Assembly: GCA_016584305.1 (NCBI GenBank)
Contig: JACEEZ010015315.1
Span: 1-64,000 of the forward strand
DNA from: Chionoecetes opilio
Lineage: Eukaryota > Arthropoda > Malacostraca > Decapoda > Majidae
Direction of reading: 5' to 3'
DNA length: 64,000 nucleotides
A program made the position numbers and the translations under genes. Of this stretch, positions 32,640 to 44,274 are shown in pieces. The notes under the pieces were generated by a model, which did not search any database, was not told the DNA's origin, and worked only from the letters and a program-made list of their open reading frames with translations. Numbering within the stretch: position 1 is the first letter of the stretch; each line of letters opens with the position of its first letter.

Positions 32640-32885
32640 TACACCAGCGGGCCTTCGGAGGGCTGACGGAGGTAAATTTGCCGCCGGCGGCCGCCGTTCG
32701 CCACTCTACAGCCTACGTAGGCCCGCCGGTGATGGTTAGCTGGGGTAACTCCTGTGACGTGGCCGTGAAGAAGGTGGTGCCCCCTTGTGGTGGTGCTTCA
32801 TTGAACCGCCTTGCTTCGAAGCTTCGGAGCACCACACTGGCTTGAACCCGATAAAGCATGCAGCCGAGGTATTACGGGGGGCAGC
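32640..32885. other. Fragment with CCAGCGGGCCT terminus
   Basis: CACCAGCGGGCCTTCGGAGG at about 32,642 resembles TACCAGCGGGCCTCCGGAGG at 26,771. A related inverted form (CCTACGTAGGCCCGCCGGTG) lies at about 32,710. Probably remnants of a small inverted-repeat element. No gene. Confidence 0.4.
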
Positions 32886-33233
32886 AGTGCCGGACTAACC
32901 CTCGGCTGGCCCTAAGGCACATTTTGAAATTCTAGAGAATGGCCTGAACAATTTAAATTAGATCTCGGGGTCATGGAAATGGACCCCAGACAAAAGATGA
33001 ACTGATTCAAGAACAAAATATTCAATACAAAAAAAGACAAATATTTAATGTGAAAAGAAACTAGTTTATTTAATCCCTCTATATAATTTGCAGTGTATGA
33101 ATACATGCATGACAAAACTCGTACAGATTTGACACTTTGCTTTACAGTTTACTAGACCTTAGATTGTAACCTTGAGCGCTTTTACACCTGCAAACTCTTC
33201 AATTACGGAACTGAAGTCCAGTTATCGGAGTAA
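32886..33233 (-). pseudogene. hAT transposase C-terminal end and 3' terminus (displaced part)
   Basis: On minus, after the 33,234 junction: LLR (stop) LDFSSVIEEFAGVKALKVTI and a stop near 33,159, the usual end of ZMYM1-like hAT transposases. The hAT terminus CAGTGCCGGACTAACCC lies near 32,888. The rest of the transposase continues at 40,521. One in-frame stop marks decay. Confidence 0.75.
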
Positions 33234-34055
33234 TGCCCGGTTTACACTTCACGTTTTTGCTACGTGCGTCTTGTTATCGTGACGTCACCGTGACGTCACG
33301 ATGACGTTACCTCGTCTCACTCCCGCTCGCTCTTATCAGAAAACATTGCAGTATAAAATCGCCTTGCTTTCCTTACTTCCTCCCTTTTGTACCCCATGAC
33401 ACACCTATTGTGGTGCCAGGGTTTTTCTGTCACTTCCTTGTGAGTTTGAATTTGATTAAATAATTATTAATATATACTGAAGGATTTATCTTCGCGTTAC
33501 AAATAATAACGATGAGTGATTTTATTTAGAAGAAAAAAATGCTGCCACCAGTTCAAGCTGTTAATCCTATGGTCTAACTCTTGAACAGAACGTTAAAGTA
33601 TAAAGATTAAGGTAGTTACGTGGATATTATTAATGTACCCAGTTAATTCTAAATCTCTTCGGGAACCGTGGACAAGTATTTCCACAGCATCGTATATGTC
33701 ACCTGGGGTTGAACAAAAACCTTACTATTCTAGTCTCATTTGGTATATTTCACACGAAAGGTTACTCATCATTACACTTATATATTTATGGTTAACCTTG
33801 GGGAAAGTCACTGGTGGACATTTAACCTTTTTCCTGACTATACTCTTAGGTCTATAGTCTAGCCACACACAGGATATCCATCTAAAATAATTATGGAAAA
33901 ATAGAGGAGGGAAGTGTGGGAGTAATGAACTGTTTGCGAGAAACGACCATGTGGATCATGTGCTCCACCTCGCTGAATCCACACGCTGAATCCTTGACGG
34001 GAGATGAGAAGAGAATCATCATGTTAAACCTTGTGACGATTGCTTGATAAGCTAC

Positions 34056-35128
34056 CTATTCAATGGGGAGTTTTCAAAGCTAAGCCGCCAGATGTCTCTC
34101 GCGCATCTCACATCCGCTGCCTTTGAGCGTGAATGATCTATCATTTACCGTAAACCTCCCGTACTTTTCGGGACATATCAGATTCACCTTCAATACACAC
34201 CTGGAAACAGTTCTAATAAATGTGTTTCATTTTGTTTTTCAGCACTTGAGAAGATTTGGGCAAAACATAGAATACTTGAAATCTCAATTCTTAATATCGC
34301 ATTTATGGAAACCTGCACGTTCAAGCTGAATGAAGCTTCAGGAGTAGTCTTGTATGTAAGCTTCGGCGAGTACCTGTTTCTGGTCGTCTTCTCTTTTGCG
34401 ACGAACATTTAACCAAGAACATGTAGCGTTCAGCTCTCCGAAGAACCATCCGATGTCGGGATCCCGATATCAGTCACTTCTTCTTCACGGCTGGGGAAAG
34501 TCTTGTTTTCTGTTTTAGGGCTGCGAGGATCCCTTGGGGAACACTATGAGCCCTGGTGATGTCCTATGATGCTATTACAGGCGTGGTAGTTGACCTGTCT
34601 CCTCAGGAAGGCACAGGTGAGGCAGATAACGGCGGATGCATGCGTTCCTGCAGCCCGCTCTTTTTCAAGACAACAAGTAAACAAGACCCATGTATTGTCT
34701 TCGATAGAGGACTGTTCGTTGAGGTGCCAATTACTTAAATTACTTCTTGGTTAAATGTTCGTCGTAAGAGAGACATATACACCCAAAACAGGTACTCAGT
34801 GAAAGCTTACATACAAGTACATACTTCCTGAAGCTTCATTCAGCTTGAACGTGCAGTGTTTCCATGAAATGACGATTTTAAGAAATTGAGTTTTCAAGTA
34901 TTCTATGTTTTGCCAATATTTTCTTCAAGTGCTGAAAAACAAAATGATAAACTACATTTTTTATTAAGAACTGTTTCAGTTGTTGTATTGAAGGGTAATT
35001 CTGATATGTCCCGAAAAAATACAGGGAGTTTACGGTAAATGATAGATCATTCACGCTCAAAGGGCAGAGGATATGAGAGCGCGAGAAACAGGCTTGAGCG
35101 TGAGCTTATTAGAAAACTCCCCATTAAT
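34056..35128. repeat. Large inverted repeat, arms about 370 bp, spacer about 320 bp
   Basis: The left arm 34,056-34,420 is mirrored in 34,743-35,128. Matched landmarks include AATGGGGAGTTTTC, GAGCGTGAATGATCTATCAT, CAGCACTTGA and CGAACATTTAACCAAGAA. The arms are diverged with small indels. The spacer has no recognised gene. 33,320-34,050 is unassigned. Confidence 0.85.
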
Positions 35129-35146
35129 GAACACTCAACACGACAC

Positions 35147-35291
<145 letters not shown>

Positions 35292-35293
<2 letters not shown>

Positions 35294-36430
35294 TTGCTTA
35301 TTGTATATATAATTCTATCACAAGGGGAAGGGGGGAGATGAATTTCGGTACACCTTACCTTGATGAGAAGAGAATAATTCCTTGCGGTCTGCATAGTGGG
35401 GAGAAGGGAAAATACAGCGGGAAAGAAGGATGTTTGGATACTCATGAGAGACGTCCACGAAGGGGGTATGAACCGTCAAATGACTCCTATTAGATGGGAA
35501 GGAGAGAGATACTTTCTGAGGTAGTGAGTATACCAAAATCTCTTAGTTTGATGAGGAAAATTTTATTAATAAGAACAGGTTAACGTTGTATATTAATCCT
35601 AATCCACAACCACTGTCCGAACGGGTTTCCCACGGAAAGGGCTCTTTGTAGTCGAGAAAGAAATGTTGGAAGGTTTTTAATTTTAACGATCTGCTTTAAT
35701 GATCTGCTTGTCTATGGTTAGACCGGGTCTCTATTCTTATTCTTTTAAGTATCCTAAGAATCTAAGGGTACTGATCGATCTATCAGAGAGGGTTAGGGGA
35801 ATACAGGGAGGTGTAATTTAGAAGCTACTTGTTCCCGTGAACTTAATATCTCACTTACTGTACCTCGTGGCGATTCCGTGCTTGGCGGGGGAGGGGAGGA
35901 TGGGGGGGAAATAGGAATGAAGGAAAAAGAAAGAAAGAATAAGAAAGTGAACGAAGGGGAGAGAGAAAAGAAAGAATTTGAAGGAAATTATCCTTAAAAA
36001 TAACCTTTTCACTTACACACTGTGCTTAGGCTACACTTAGTCTAGACTAAAGAACTAAATGGTTATTAAGGTCTTCTCATACCTCCTGTAAGATAATATA
36101 ACTCGGAAGGCGTGTGTCGGTTATAGTTCCAGCATTACACTATTACTCCCTTCACTATATCCCCCTTCACTCCCTGCCCTACCTATATAGCGCTAAAATC
36201 CCTGATCCTGATAACAGGCTATTGCAACGGTTACAAGTGGATTCTGTATAGCAGGGGCCACAGGTGTTGCCATATCGCAGTCGTGGCGCTATTTTTCAAG
36301 TCACTAATAATTACTACCTATTTCACGGCCTGTAGAGAGTGTTGGTGGCGTAGCGTGATGCTGTAGGAAGGATGGTATATAGTAGCTACTAGAGGGGCAC
36401 GTGAGAGGGTTAGAACTAGAGAACACGAGA
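35292..36430. other. Unassigned interior of the Harbinger-like insertion
   Basis: No coding segment recognised. A purine-rich patch (GAAAGAAAGAATAAG) lies near 35,925-35,990. Possibly part of the 5' region of the following LINE near its right end. Confidence 0.4.
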
Positions 36431-36439
36431 AATAACGCA

Positions 36440-37085
36440 GGAAAATACACAAGACAACACTCACCAACAAACAGGGCATAGAAAGGTAAAAATATGCAGT
36501 TTTTATCTTAAAAATATGTGCAGACATGGACTACAAGGAGAAAAGTGTAAATACCCCCACCCAAAACCTTGTGCTACATTCATGAAGCATGGACTGGATG
36601 AAAACCTTGGCTGTACTCTGGGGTGGAAATGCAGTGACTATTCTCTTGTATGTAGGTCATCACTACATACAAGAGAATGCAAACGTAGGGAATGCAAATA
36701 CCCACACATAAAAGGAACTAAAAGACCAAACAACCAGTACCTCAGATCAACCCAGCAAAGAAATCAGAGGGAAGACAGAGGGCAACGATCACCACATACA
36801 CATAGAAACTCTCCACCCCCTGAACACCACAGGCACGATACCCAAAGGCCAAATGGACCCCCTCCTCAGGTATGGAACAATGCAAGTGGCCCCACCACAC
36901 ATATAAATAGAAATAACCCCACCATTGGCGTACAACAAAATGTGGACCAGGGTAATTTTTTAGAGCACATGGTGGAGAAACTACTGGACATGGAGAAACA
37001 CTCTCAGTCCACAATCAACCGTCTAGTAGAACGAATAGACAGACTGGAAACAAGGCAGAGAGGGGGCTGCAGCCTCCAACACTAA
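36440..37085 (+). CDS. LINE ORF1 with CCCH zinc fingers and coiled coil
   Basis: ORF1 of the LINE that follows. The first ATG in the track is at 36,516, but the frame is open upstream, and this is needed for a complete first finger: C-SFYLKNM-C-RHGLQGEK-C-KYP-H. A second cysteine cluster (C...C-TLGWK-C-SDY) has lost its His. A third finger is C-RSSLHTRE-C-KRRE-C-KYP-H. A Pro/Gln/His-rich linker and a C-terminal heptad-like segment (MVEKLLDMEKHSQSTINRLV) suggest oligomerisation. ORF1 proteins of this type bind the element's RNA; that role is known for LINE ORF1 generally and inferred here. Confidence 0.75.
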
Positions 37086-37147
37086 CCAGTTTCTATACTG
37101 GAAATATCAGGGGCCTTTATCCAATCTGCAATCAGACAAAGGTCCCA

Positions 37148-40089
37148 ATGATTAAAGAGTTAGCAGAGACAGAAAACTTTCTCTGTATGGCCTTCACAGA
37201 AACTCACCTCACAAAAGATCACCTGGATGCAGAAGTGCAAATAGAAAACTACACACTCATCAGACAAGATAGAGAAGGAAGAAGCCATGGAGGAGTGGCA
37301 GTGTACGTAAAACAAGAGGTAGCAGCCAGTGTAGAGGTACTTGTATCTTTCTCAAATGGTACAACAGAAATGCTGGCAATATTTATCAAAGACCTTAACC
37401 TGGTAACAACAATCATATACAGGCCACCTAATACTAGTGTTAACGCTTTTCAAGAAATCACAACCAAACTCCGCAACCTTCTAGAAGATCCTCCAAATAA
37501 ATCTACATTATTTTTAATACTGGGGGACTTTAACTTGCCTCACATTAGCTGGCCCTCCATGAATATCGCAGGTGGGACACCAGAAGAAAAGGGCCAAGCG
37601 GTAAAATTAACCTCACTTATGGAGGAGTATTTTTTACACCAACTAATAATGGAGCCCACAAGAGGGAACAATATATTGGACCTCATCATCAGCAACAGCT
37701 ACGACTACCTCCACTCCTATGACATTGAGAAGACGGTGATGTCAGACCATAACCTCATCCATGCAAGGGCCAACATCAGAAATATTCCCACAAGAAACAC
37801 AACAACGTCAGGCAGGATAGACTCTTTCCATGCATTACATTTTTATGGAAGAAACATTGACTGGGATAAAGTCCGAAAAGAACTAGATGCCATAAAATGG
37901 GAAAACATCTTTAGTGGAATGGAAGCCCACGAGATGTACGAAGTACTCTCCAGCAAATGCCTGCAAATTTGTAAGGAACACATTCCCCTCAGGCGGTCGT
38001 CAGGAAGGAAACACCAAATACCCAGGGACAGACGAATACTGATGAAAAAGAGGGCCAATTTACAAAGAAAATTAAAGAAAGTAACCTATGCTGTGGCAGA
38101 AAACGCAATACAACGTCAGCTACACTTACTGGAAGATGCACTTGCTCAATCACACGTACGGCAGAGAGAACAAGAAGAACAACGTGCCGTGGAGAATATA
38201 AAAGTCAACTCCAAATTTTTCTACTCTTACGCCAAGAAGAGATTGACCAGCACAACATCGGTTGGCCCTCTACTGAAAGAGAACGGGGAACTTGAAGATG
38301 GCCCACAGGAAATGGCAGAAATGCTACAGACTGAGTATCAGAGAGTGTTTAGTAAACCTGATACTCAGAAACGGGTAACAGATCCATGTACTTTCTTTAG
38401 CCAAAGGAAATGTGCTGACATTCTGCTCACGACATTTATGATAACCAGGGAAGATATAATCCAAGCCATAAGCAACATCGACCCGCAAGCAGCAGCAGGA
38501 CCAGATGGTTACCATACTGTGTTTCTGAAAAATTGTAGGGAACAACTGGCCACACCCCTGAAGATGCTGTGGACTACATCCCTCCTCACTGGCTCCGTCC
38601 CCAATGAACTCAAGCTGGGGACAATAACACCCATACATAAAGGAGGAAGCAAAGGACAGGCAAGCAGATACAGACCAGTGGTCCTCACATCACACGTCAT
38701 CAAAATCTTTGAAAGGATACTGAGGGCCAAGATGGTAAACCACCTGGAAGAAAGAGGGGCCTTCAATGATGGACAACATGGCTTCAGAAGAGGCAGGTCT
38801 TGCCTATCAGAGCTTCTACAACACTATGAAGCTATATTAGAAGCAACTCAGGATGGAGATAATGCTGATGTAGTCTACCTAGACTTTGCCAAGGCTTTTG
38901 ACAAGGTAGATCATGGAATCCTCCTCCACAAACTCAAGAACCTTGGCATAACTGGCAGAGTAGGGAGATGGATCCACAGTTTTCTCACCAACAGACACCA
39001 AGTTGTCACCATAAATGGTAAACAGTCATCACAGTGTCAAGTCATAAGTGGTGTTCCCCAAGGATCTGTGCTTGGCCCATTATTATTTCTGATCATGATA
39101 TCAGACATTGACACGTACAGATCTCAGATATTCCACTGCTACTTCATTTGCTGACGACACCCGTATACGGCATAAAATAAAAACATCCCCAGACACCGAT
39201 CTACTGCAGTGGGACCTCAATACAATAATAGAGTGGGCCGAAAAGAACAATATGGAATTTAACGGAGAAAAATTTGAAGTTCTGAGATATGGCAGAAATA
39301 CCTTTATAGAGACCACCATTCAATATATGTATCAACACCAAACCATACAAACAAAAGACTTCACAAAAGACCTGGGAGTGTATATGAGCAGCGATGGAAC
39401 TTTCTCCCTACACTACACCACCATCACCCAGACAGCGCGACAGCTAGCAGGATGGGTCCTGAGAACATTCCGTACAAGGGAGGAATCCTGCATGCTGACG
39501 CTATGGAAGTCCTTAGTAAGACCAAGGCTAGAGTACTGCTGCCAACTATGGTCACCCTACAAAAAAAAGGACATCACCCTGCTGGAAGCACCACAAAGGA
39601 CCTATACCAACAAGATATATGATCTTCAGCACCTCAACTACTGGGAGAGGCTGCACAGACTGGGCCTCTACTCTCTGCAGCGCAGACGAGAGAGGTACAT
39701 CATAATCTATGTCTGGAAAATCCTGGAGGGTCTGGCTCCAAAAGTAGGCATGGAGGAAAACAAAAACCCTTTAAGAGGCAGGCTGTGCTATGAGTACATG
39801 CGCCTCCTCTAAAGGACTACAAATACTCATACACCACAGCTGCTCCCACAATGGTGTACGGCTCTTCAATTGTGCCCCAAGACACATTCGGAACCTAACG
39901 GGCGTCACCACGGACACCTTCAAACATCACCTTGACAAGTGGCTGGCTGACATCCCATACCAACCACCCACGCCAGGCTACAGTAGCTCCCATGACAACA
40001 CTTTACCTTCAGTGGTCTTGGAGGCAAGGAACAGGGAGCTACATACTACACCTGGAATGAGTGGAGGACCACCTCAACTCCGCCGATAA
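37148..40089 (+). pseudogene. LINE ORF2: endonuclease and reverse transcriptase (two frameshifts)
   Basis: The first frame, 37,148-39,154, has an apurinic-type endonuclease (TETHL, GGVAVYV, YRPP, LGDFNLPHISW, SDHNLIHA) and RT (GPDGYHTVFLKNC, RPVVLTS, QHGFRRGRSCLSEL, YLDFAKAFDKVDH, SGVPQGSVLGPLLF). A one-base shift near 39,112-39,120 leads to SFADDTRI (catalytic FADD) and the C-terminal domain to 39,812. Another shift near 39,800 gives HHSCSHNGVRLFNCAPRHIR to 40,089. It resembles the CR1/L2/Jockey group and is nearly full length. The 3' end with AAAGGTATCAAAGGTAAAGG lies at about 40,105-40,130. Confidence 0.85.
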
Positions 40090-40520
40090 CGGGCAAGATT
40101 CTTCAAAGGTATCAAAGGTAAAGGTAAGAGGTAGTGGTGTTGGTGGAGCTTACATTCAAGCAGCGATGCCGCTGTTCCGATCTTCAAGCAGCGGGACACA
40201 ATATTTTCACATCATGTATGTCTTCCTTCCATTACTAATATTGTCTTCCAGAATCACTGATAATAAATATATTTTAAATCAGACCTTGGAAACAGCATTA
40301 TTTTGATATTGCAAAACTTAGTTACGTATAATGTTCTATAAATTGTGGCACCACCGCTCACGCATTCTGGAGAAAGCCCGCCAAAAGAATTGGCGGCTCC
40401 GAATCTTGGAGCCTCGAGACGCACGTCTTTCAAGGTCACACAAGCAGGAAGTGACGTCACGGTGACGTCACGATGACGTCACGTTGACAAGACGCACGTA
40501 GCAAATACGTGTAGTGTGAA

Positions 40521-41177
40521 TAAATCACTTTCAATGCACAAAAAGGCCAACGCACCACGGCGCTGTTGATGCATGGCAGCTAGAACGCTTCACATCTTTG
40601 ATTTTCTTTAGCTGTGAAAATGAGCGTTCTCCTGAACACTTGGTGGCCATCAGTGTTAAGTATATTCGGAGAACCACTTCAGTGTCTGGAAAGGCTGCAT
40701 GACTGCAGTGGTGTGCAGCAGCACAAACATATGCTGTGCACACCCTGTTGAAGGGGAACTTGAGGCAGTTGGTCTATATACAGCAAATGAACTGACGGAA
40801 CTCTGACGCAACATCAGTATTCAGATCCTTGTGATACACACTGACAAGCCCTGTAATAGCAGTGTTGATATCCCCGTCGGTCTCATAGAGTCAAACTCTG
40901 TCAGAACGCCAAACCGCTGCACCACTACAGAATACGCCTCTATGCGTTTCTGCAATCCACTTCGCTGTTGGTCAACGATGACAAAAATATTAACTTTGAA
41001 TTTTTGCTGGCCCATCATTCCTTCTGTGGCATCAGTAGCATTTCCATCATTGACACGCTTCTTACGCTTGGGAATTCGCCGACTTTCGGATTTGTGAGTA
41101 CTGTTGCCACAGCGATCACATGCTTGTTGCTCATAGAAATCAGAATTTTCTCTGCGCGCATATAAAAACTCATTCAA
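40521..41177 (-). pseudogene. hAT (ZMYM1-like) transposase, main remnant
   Basis: Minus strand: 41,177-40,821 contains RIPKRKKRVNDGNATDATEG and VDQQRSGLQKRIEAYSVVVQ, RFGVLTEFDSM. Then 40,740-40,530 has the dimerisation region PDTEVVLRIYLTLMATKCSG and ERSFSQLKKIKDVKRSS, ending ALAFLCIESDL at the 40,521 junction. It continues at 33,233 after the Harbinger-like insertion. Frameshifts separate the parts. The BED finger and catalytic N-terminal parts were not found. Confidence 0.8.
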
Positions 41178-41179
41178 AC

Positions 41180-41529
41180 TCTTCAGCAGACCAATAGCCA
41201 GGGTTAATTATATGGTGGCACTTTGCATCAACTTGCTGCAGCAGTTGAAGCGCAGCAAAATATCTTGACGCAATCAGTCGATTGAAAAGTATCCATGTAA
41301 TCATGGTTACTGACAGTCTATCACTGTATGATCTGTATCACAATTAGTAAGACTCTGTAAGAGCTTCTTCAATCTTCAGAGTTCCGCCTGTTCCGGAGTT
41401 GCTTTAATATGGATTGACCTTTAGGGATACTAAGTACAGAATCATGGCAATGAAAATCATGGAGATAGATGTATGGTCAGAGGCAAATAATATAGGCCTG
41501 CCGCCTACATCCTACACAACTGTCTCTAA
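41180..41529. other. Unassigned sequence beside hAT remnant
   Basis: Probably hAT-derived or flanking. No motif that I can support. Confidence 0.4.
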
Positions 41530-42045
41530 AGCCGGCCACACACACACCGGCGCGGCCTGTCCGGCCGACAAAAAGTGGCGGGGCATCGTTCGCCGGACGA
41601 GACCCACACACACACCGGCCGCCTCATGAAAATATACAGTAGTAACAGTACACGTCGGACCACCGTGGTGACAACATGAATCCGCTGTCCGAAAATGACT
41701 TGTTGGTGACGGCTGCATGTATAGCCAAATATAATACCTATATATAATAAGTCATACTATATATAATACGTCATATATAATATCTATATTATCATAAAAA
41801 CAATTATTACTGGTACAATTAGTCATTATCTGGCCGAGCGAGGGGCGGGCCGCGCCGGAAGGCACCCACACACACGCAGGCGGCAGGCCGCGCCGGACGG
41901 AATTTTCAAGCGCCGACTGATTTTCATCCGGCCGCTGCGACAGGCCCCGCCGGATGAAAAACACCCCCACACACACACCGGCCGCCTCTAGCCACGCCCC
42001 TTTTCGTCGGCCGGACAGGCCGCGCCGGTGTGTGTGTGGCCGGCT
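41530..42045. mobile_element. 516-bp MITE, copy 1, TAA TSD
   Basis: Ends AGCCGGCCACACACACACCG and its inverse (about 40-bp inverted repeats), flanked by TAA at 41527-41529 and 42046-42048. The interior is TA-rich with CCGGCCG-type subterminal repeats. The copy at 43,058-43,573 has the same length, and I find no difference by eye. A TWA duplication points to PIF/Harbinger mobilisation. The open frames on its minus strand recur identically only because the copies are identical. Confidence 0.9.
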
Positions 42046-42322
42046 TAAGAGGTCATGAAGTGTACGACACTTTTACTCTCGGCAACATCAAGAAAGAGCT
42101 TTGGCAGCGCTACAATCGTATTTTGTGATGGCAAGCAGGGGCGGAGCTTAAATAAGTATAATTTTACTCCGGAAGGACACTACAAAATACGCCTCTGGTC
42201 AACATAGGTTTATGCAAAAGGAAAATATAACAGTTTTACATTATACATGGCGTTATAATGAGGATTGTTGGCAAAATAGAAGCATTCGACCACGCGTGTC
42301 CTATAACATTCTACTAAATACT
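42046..42322. other. Repeat-family fragment (GGCGGAGCTTAAATAAG)
   Basis: GGGGCGGAGCTTAAATAAGT, then ACTACAAAATACGCCTC, is shared with 44,880-44,940 (GGGCGGAGCTTAAATAAGTA, then GGACAAAATACGCCTA). An unclassified dispersed repeat. Confidence 0.5.
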
Positions 42323-42425
42323 GTAGAGGAATGCATCAAGGCGGGTGTATGGGTGAATATTACCTTCATGTATGCAAAGAGAAGGTAATATTTACCCATA
42401 CACCCGCCTTGATGCATTCCTCTAC
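42323..42425. repeat. 45-bp-arm hairpin
   Basis: Arms 42323-42367 and 42381-42425 are inverted repeats with one mismatch, and the loop is 13 bases. The arm begins GTAGAGGAATGCATCAAGG. The right arm runs directly into a CCGTAGATAACACT MITE end at 42,424. Confidence 0.9.
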
Positions 42426-42844
42426 CGTAGATAACACTTTAGTCGCCACCTGCGCTAATCCTAGACGTATAATAAGAATATATATAGAGTATAATATTAA
42501 TTTATAATTAATTAATAATATTAAGACTATAATATAGAATGAGAAATCATACTACCCTTGTGCACACAATCTATAATCTTTCAGCATCAATGGAGAAATA
42601 TGTTCACCCAAACATTTTGACGTAACAGTTCCTTAACTATACTTGGGGCCTGAGTTTGTGAGAGATAAAACTTACCTTTTCACCACAGACCTCACCGTTC
42701 CACAAGGATGAAGGTCTACTTTAAGAAAAAAATAGTAATATATAGTAGTGTATTTATTCATGTTTTATTTATTTATGTAATCGTAATAAATGCTTGGGGG
42801 TCGATAATAGAACTAGAACAGGGATTCTCAGAAGGGGTTGATGG

Positions 42845-42985
42845 ACTGAAAAGTTTGGGAAGCCCTAGGCTAGATCATTTCATTGATGGGGATGAAAGGT
42901 AGGTAGTGTTAATTGTAACAGGAAATACCTCGTGTAGGTCTCGCGGCCCCTTGTAGCTTCCTTATTTTCTTATGTTCTTAAGTCA
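42845..42985 (+). mobile_element. CR1-like LINE 3' end fragment
   Basis: CTAGATCATTTCATTGATGG, GGATGAAAGG, CCTCGTGTAGGTCTCGCGGC and CTTGTAGCTTCCTTATTTTC, ending TTATGTTCTT. Confidence 0.85.
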
Positions 42986-43029
42986 CAAGTCCGCTCCGTG
43001 ATGGAAAACTCGCCCCGCGCATGGTCCTC

Positions 43030-43057
43030 CTGCCCCCCAGTGCCGGATTAACCATTA
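43030..43057. mobile_element. hAT-like terminus interrupted by MITE copy 2
   Basis: CAGTGCCGGATTAACCATTA at about 43,038-43,057 resembles the hAT terminus at 32,888. It continues after the MITE as TTACAGAGGCTCAAGG. Confidence 0.55.
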
Positions 43058-43573
43058 AGCCGGCCACACACACACCGGCGCGGCCTGTCCGGCCGACAAA
43101 AAGTGGCGGGGCATCGTTCGCCGGACGAGACCCACACACACACCGGCCGCCTCATGAAAATATACAGTAGTAACAGTACACGTCGGACCACCGTGGTGAC
43201 AACATGAATCCGCTGTCCGAAAATGACTTGTTGGTGACGGCTGCATGTATAGCCAAATATAATACCTATATATAATAAGTCATACTATATATAATACGTC
43301 ATATATAATATCTATATTATCATAAAAACAATTATTACTGGTACAATTAGTCATTATCTGGCCGAGCGAGGGGCGGGCCGCGCCGGAAGGCACCCACACA
43401 CACGCAGGCGGCAGGCCGCGCCGGACGGAATTTTCAAGCGCCGACTGATTTTCATCCGGCCGCTGCGACAGGCCCCGCCGGATGAAAAACACCCCCACAC
43501 ACACACCGGCCGCCTCTAGCCACGCCCCTTTTCGTCGGCCGGACAGGCCGCGCCGGTGTGTGTGTGGCCGGCT
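43058..43573. mobile_element. 516-bp MITE, copy 2, TTA TSD
   Basis: Same sequence and orientation as 41,530-42,045 as far as can be read. Flanked by TTA at 43055-43057 and 43574-43576, a different member of the TWA target class, so this is an independent insertion rather than a tandem duplication. Confidence 0.9.
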
Positions 43574-43576
43574 TTA

Positions 43577-43945
43577 CAGAGGCTCAAGGAATATCGTTAC
43601 GGTTGACATTATTGAAGGCACAGCAAAGAGTAGTAGCGTGATTGTCTGTATTACACATCGATATCTAATTGTTTTGAGCTCTTAGAATGGCCTAGCATTG
43701 TTTTCTAACTCTATAGATGGACTTGATATTAAACTGAAATGTTTAGGGCGCTATGAAACTGTTATTTGAATATCTATTTGCTACACAGCCATTTCACGAT
43801 GTGCGTCGAGGATGTTTAATGCTTTCATGGACCTGTACGTATGTAGGCTACGTGTACCTACATCTACGTTTCACCAATTATTCTTTGCCTAAACCTAGAT
43901 GAATGCTGGTTGTGATTCATCCTCCAGTGCATCTCCCCCGTTTAA
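43577..43945. other. Unassigned sequence
   Basis: Possibly the interior of the interrupted hAT-like element. No coding segment recognised. Confidence 0.4.
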
Positions 43946-43949
43946 CATC

Positions 43950-44270
43950 CATGGGCGGGTGTGTGGTGGGCGGGTGTGTGATGGACGTGTGGTGGGTGGG
44001 TGTGTGGTGGGCGGATGTATGATGGGCGTGTGGTGGGTGGGTGTGTGGTGGGCGGATGGGTGATGGGCGTGTGGTGGGTGGGTGTGTGGTGGGCGGATGT
44101 GTGATGGGCGTGTGGTGGGTGGGTGTGTGATGGGCGTGTGGTGGGTGGGTGTGTGGTGGGCGGATGGGTGATGGGCGTGTGGTGGGTGGGTGTGTGATGG
44201 GTGTGTGGTGGGCGGGTGGTGGTGGGCGGGTGGGTGCCTGGGTGGTGGTGGGTGTGTGGTGGCCCGTGGG
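43950..44270. repeat. G/T-rich minisatellite
   Basis: Irregular tandem array of GGTGGGTGTGTG(A/G)TGGGCG units, imperfect higher units of about 24-50 bp. It explains the His/Pro-rich minus-strand open frame. Confidence 0.9.
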
Positions 44271-44274
44271 TAGA

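Noticed and set aside
41512..43504. Identical small minus-strand proteins in two places
   Set aside because: They lie in two copies of the same MITE and span its inverted ends; identity reflects recent transposition, not coding constraint.
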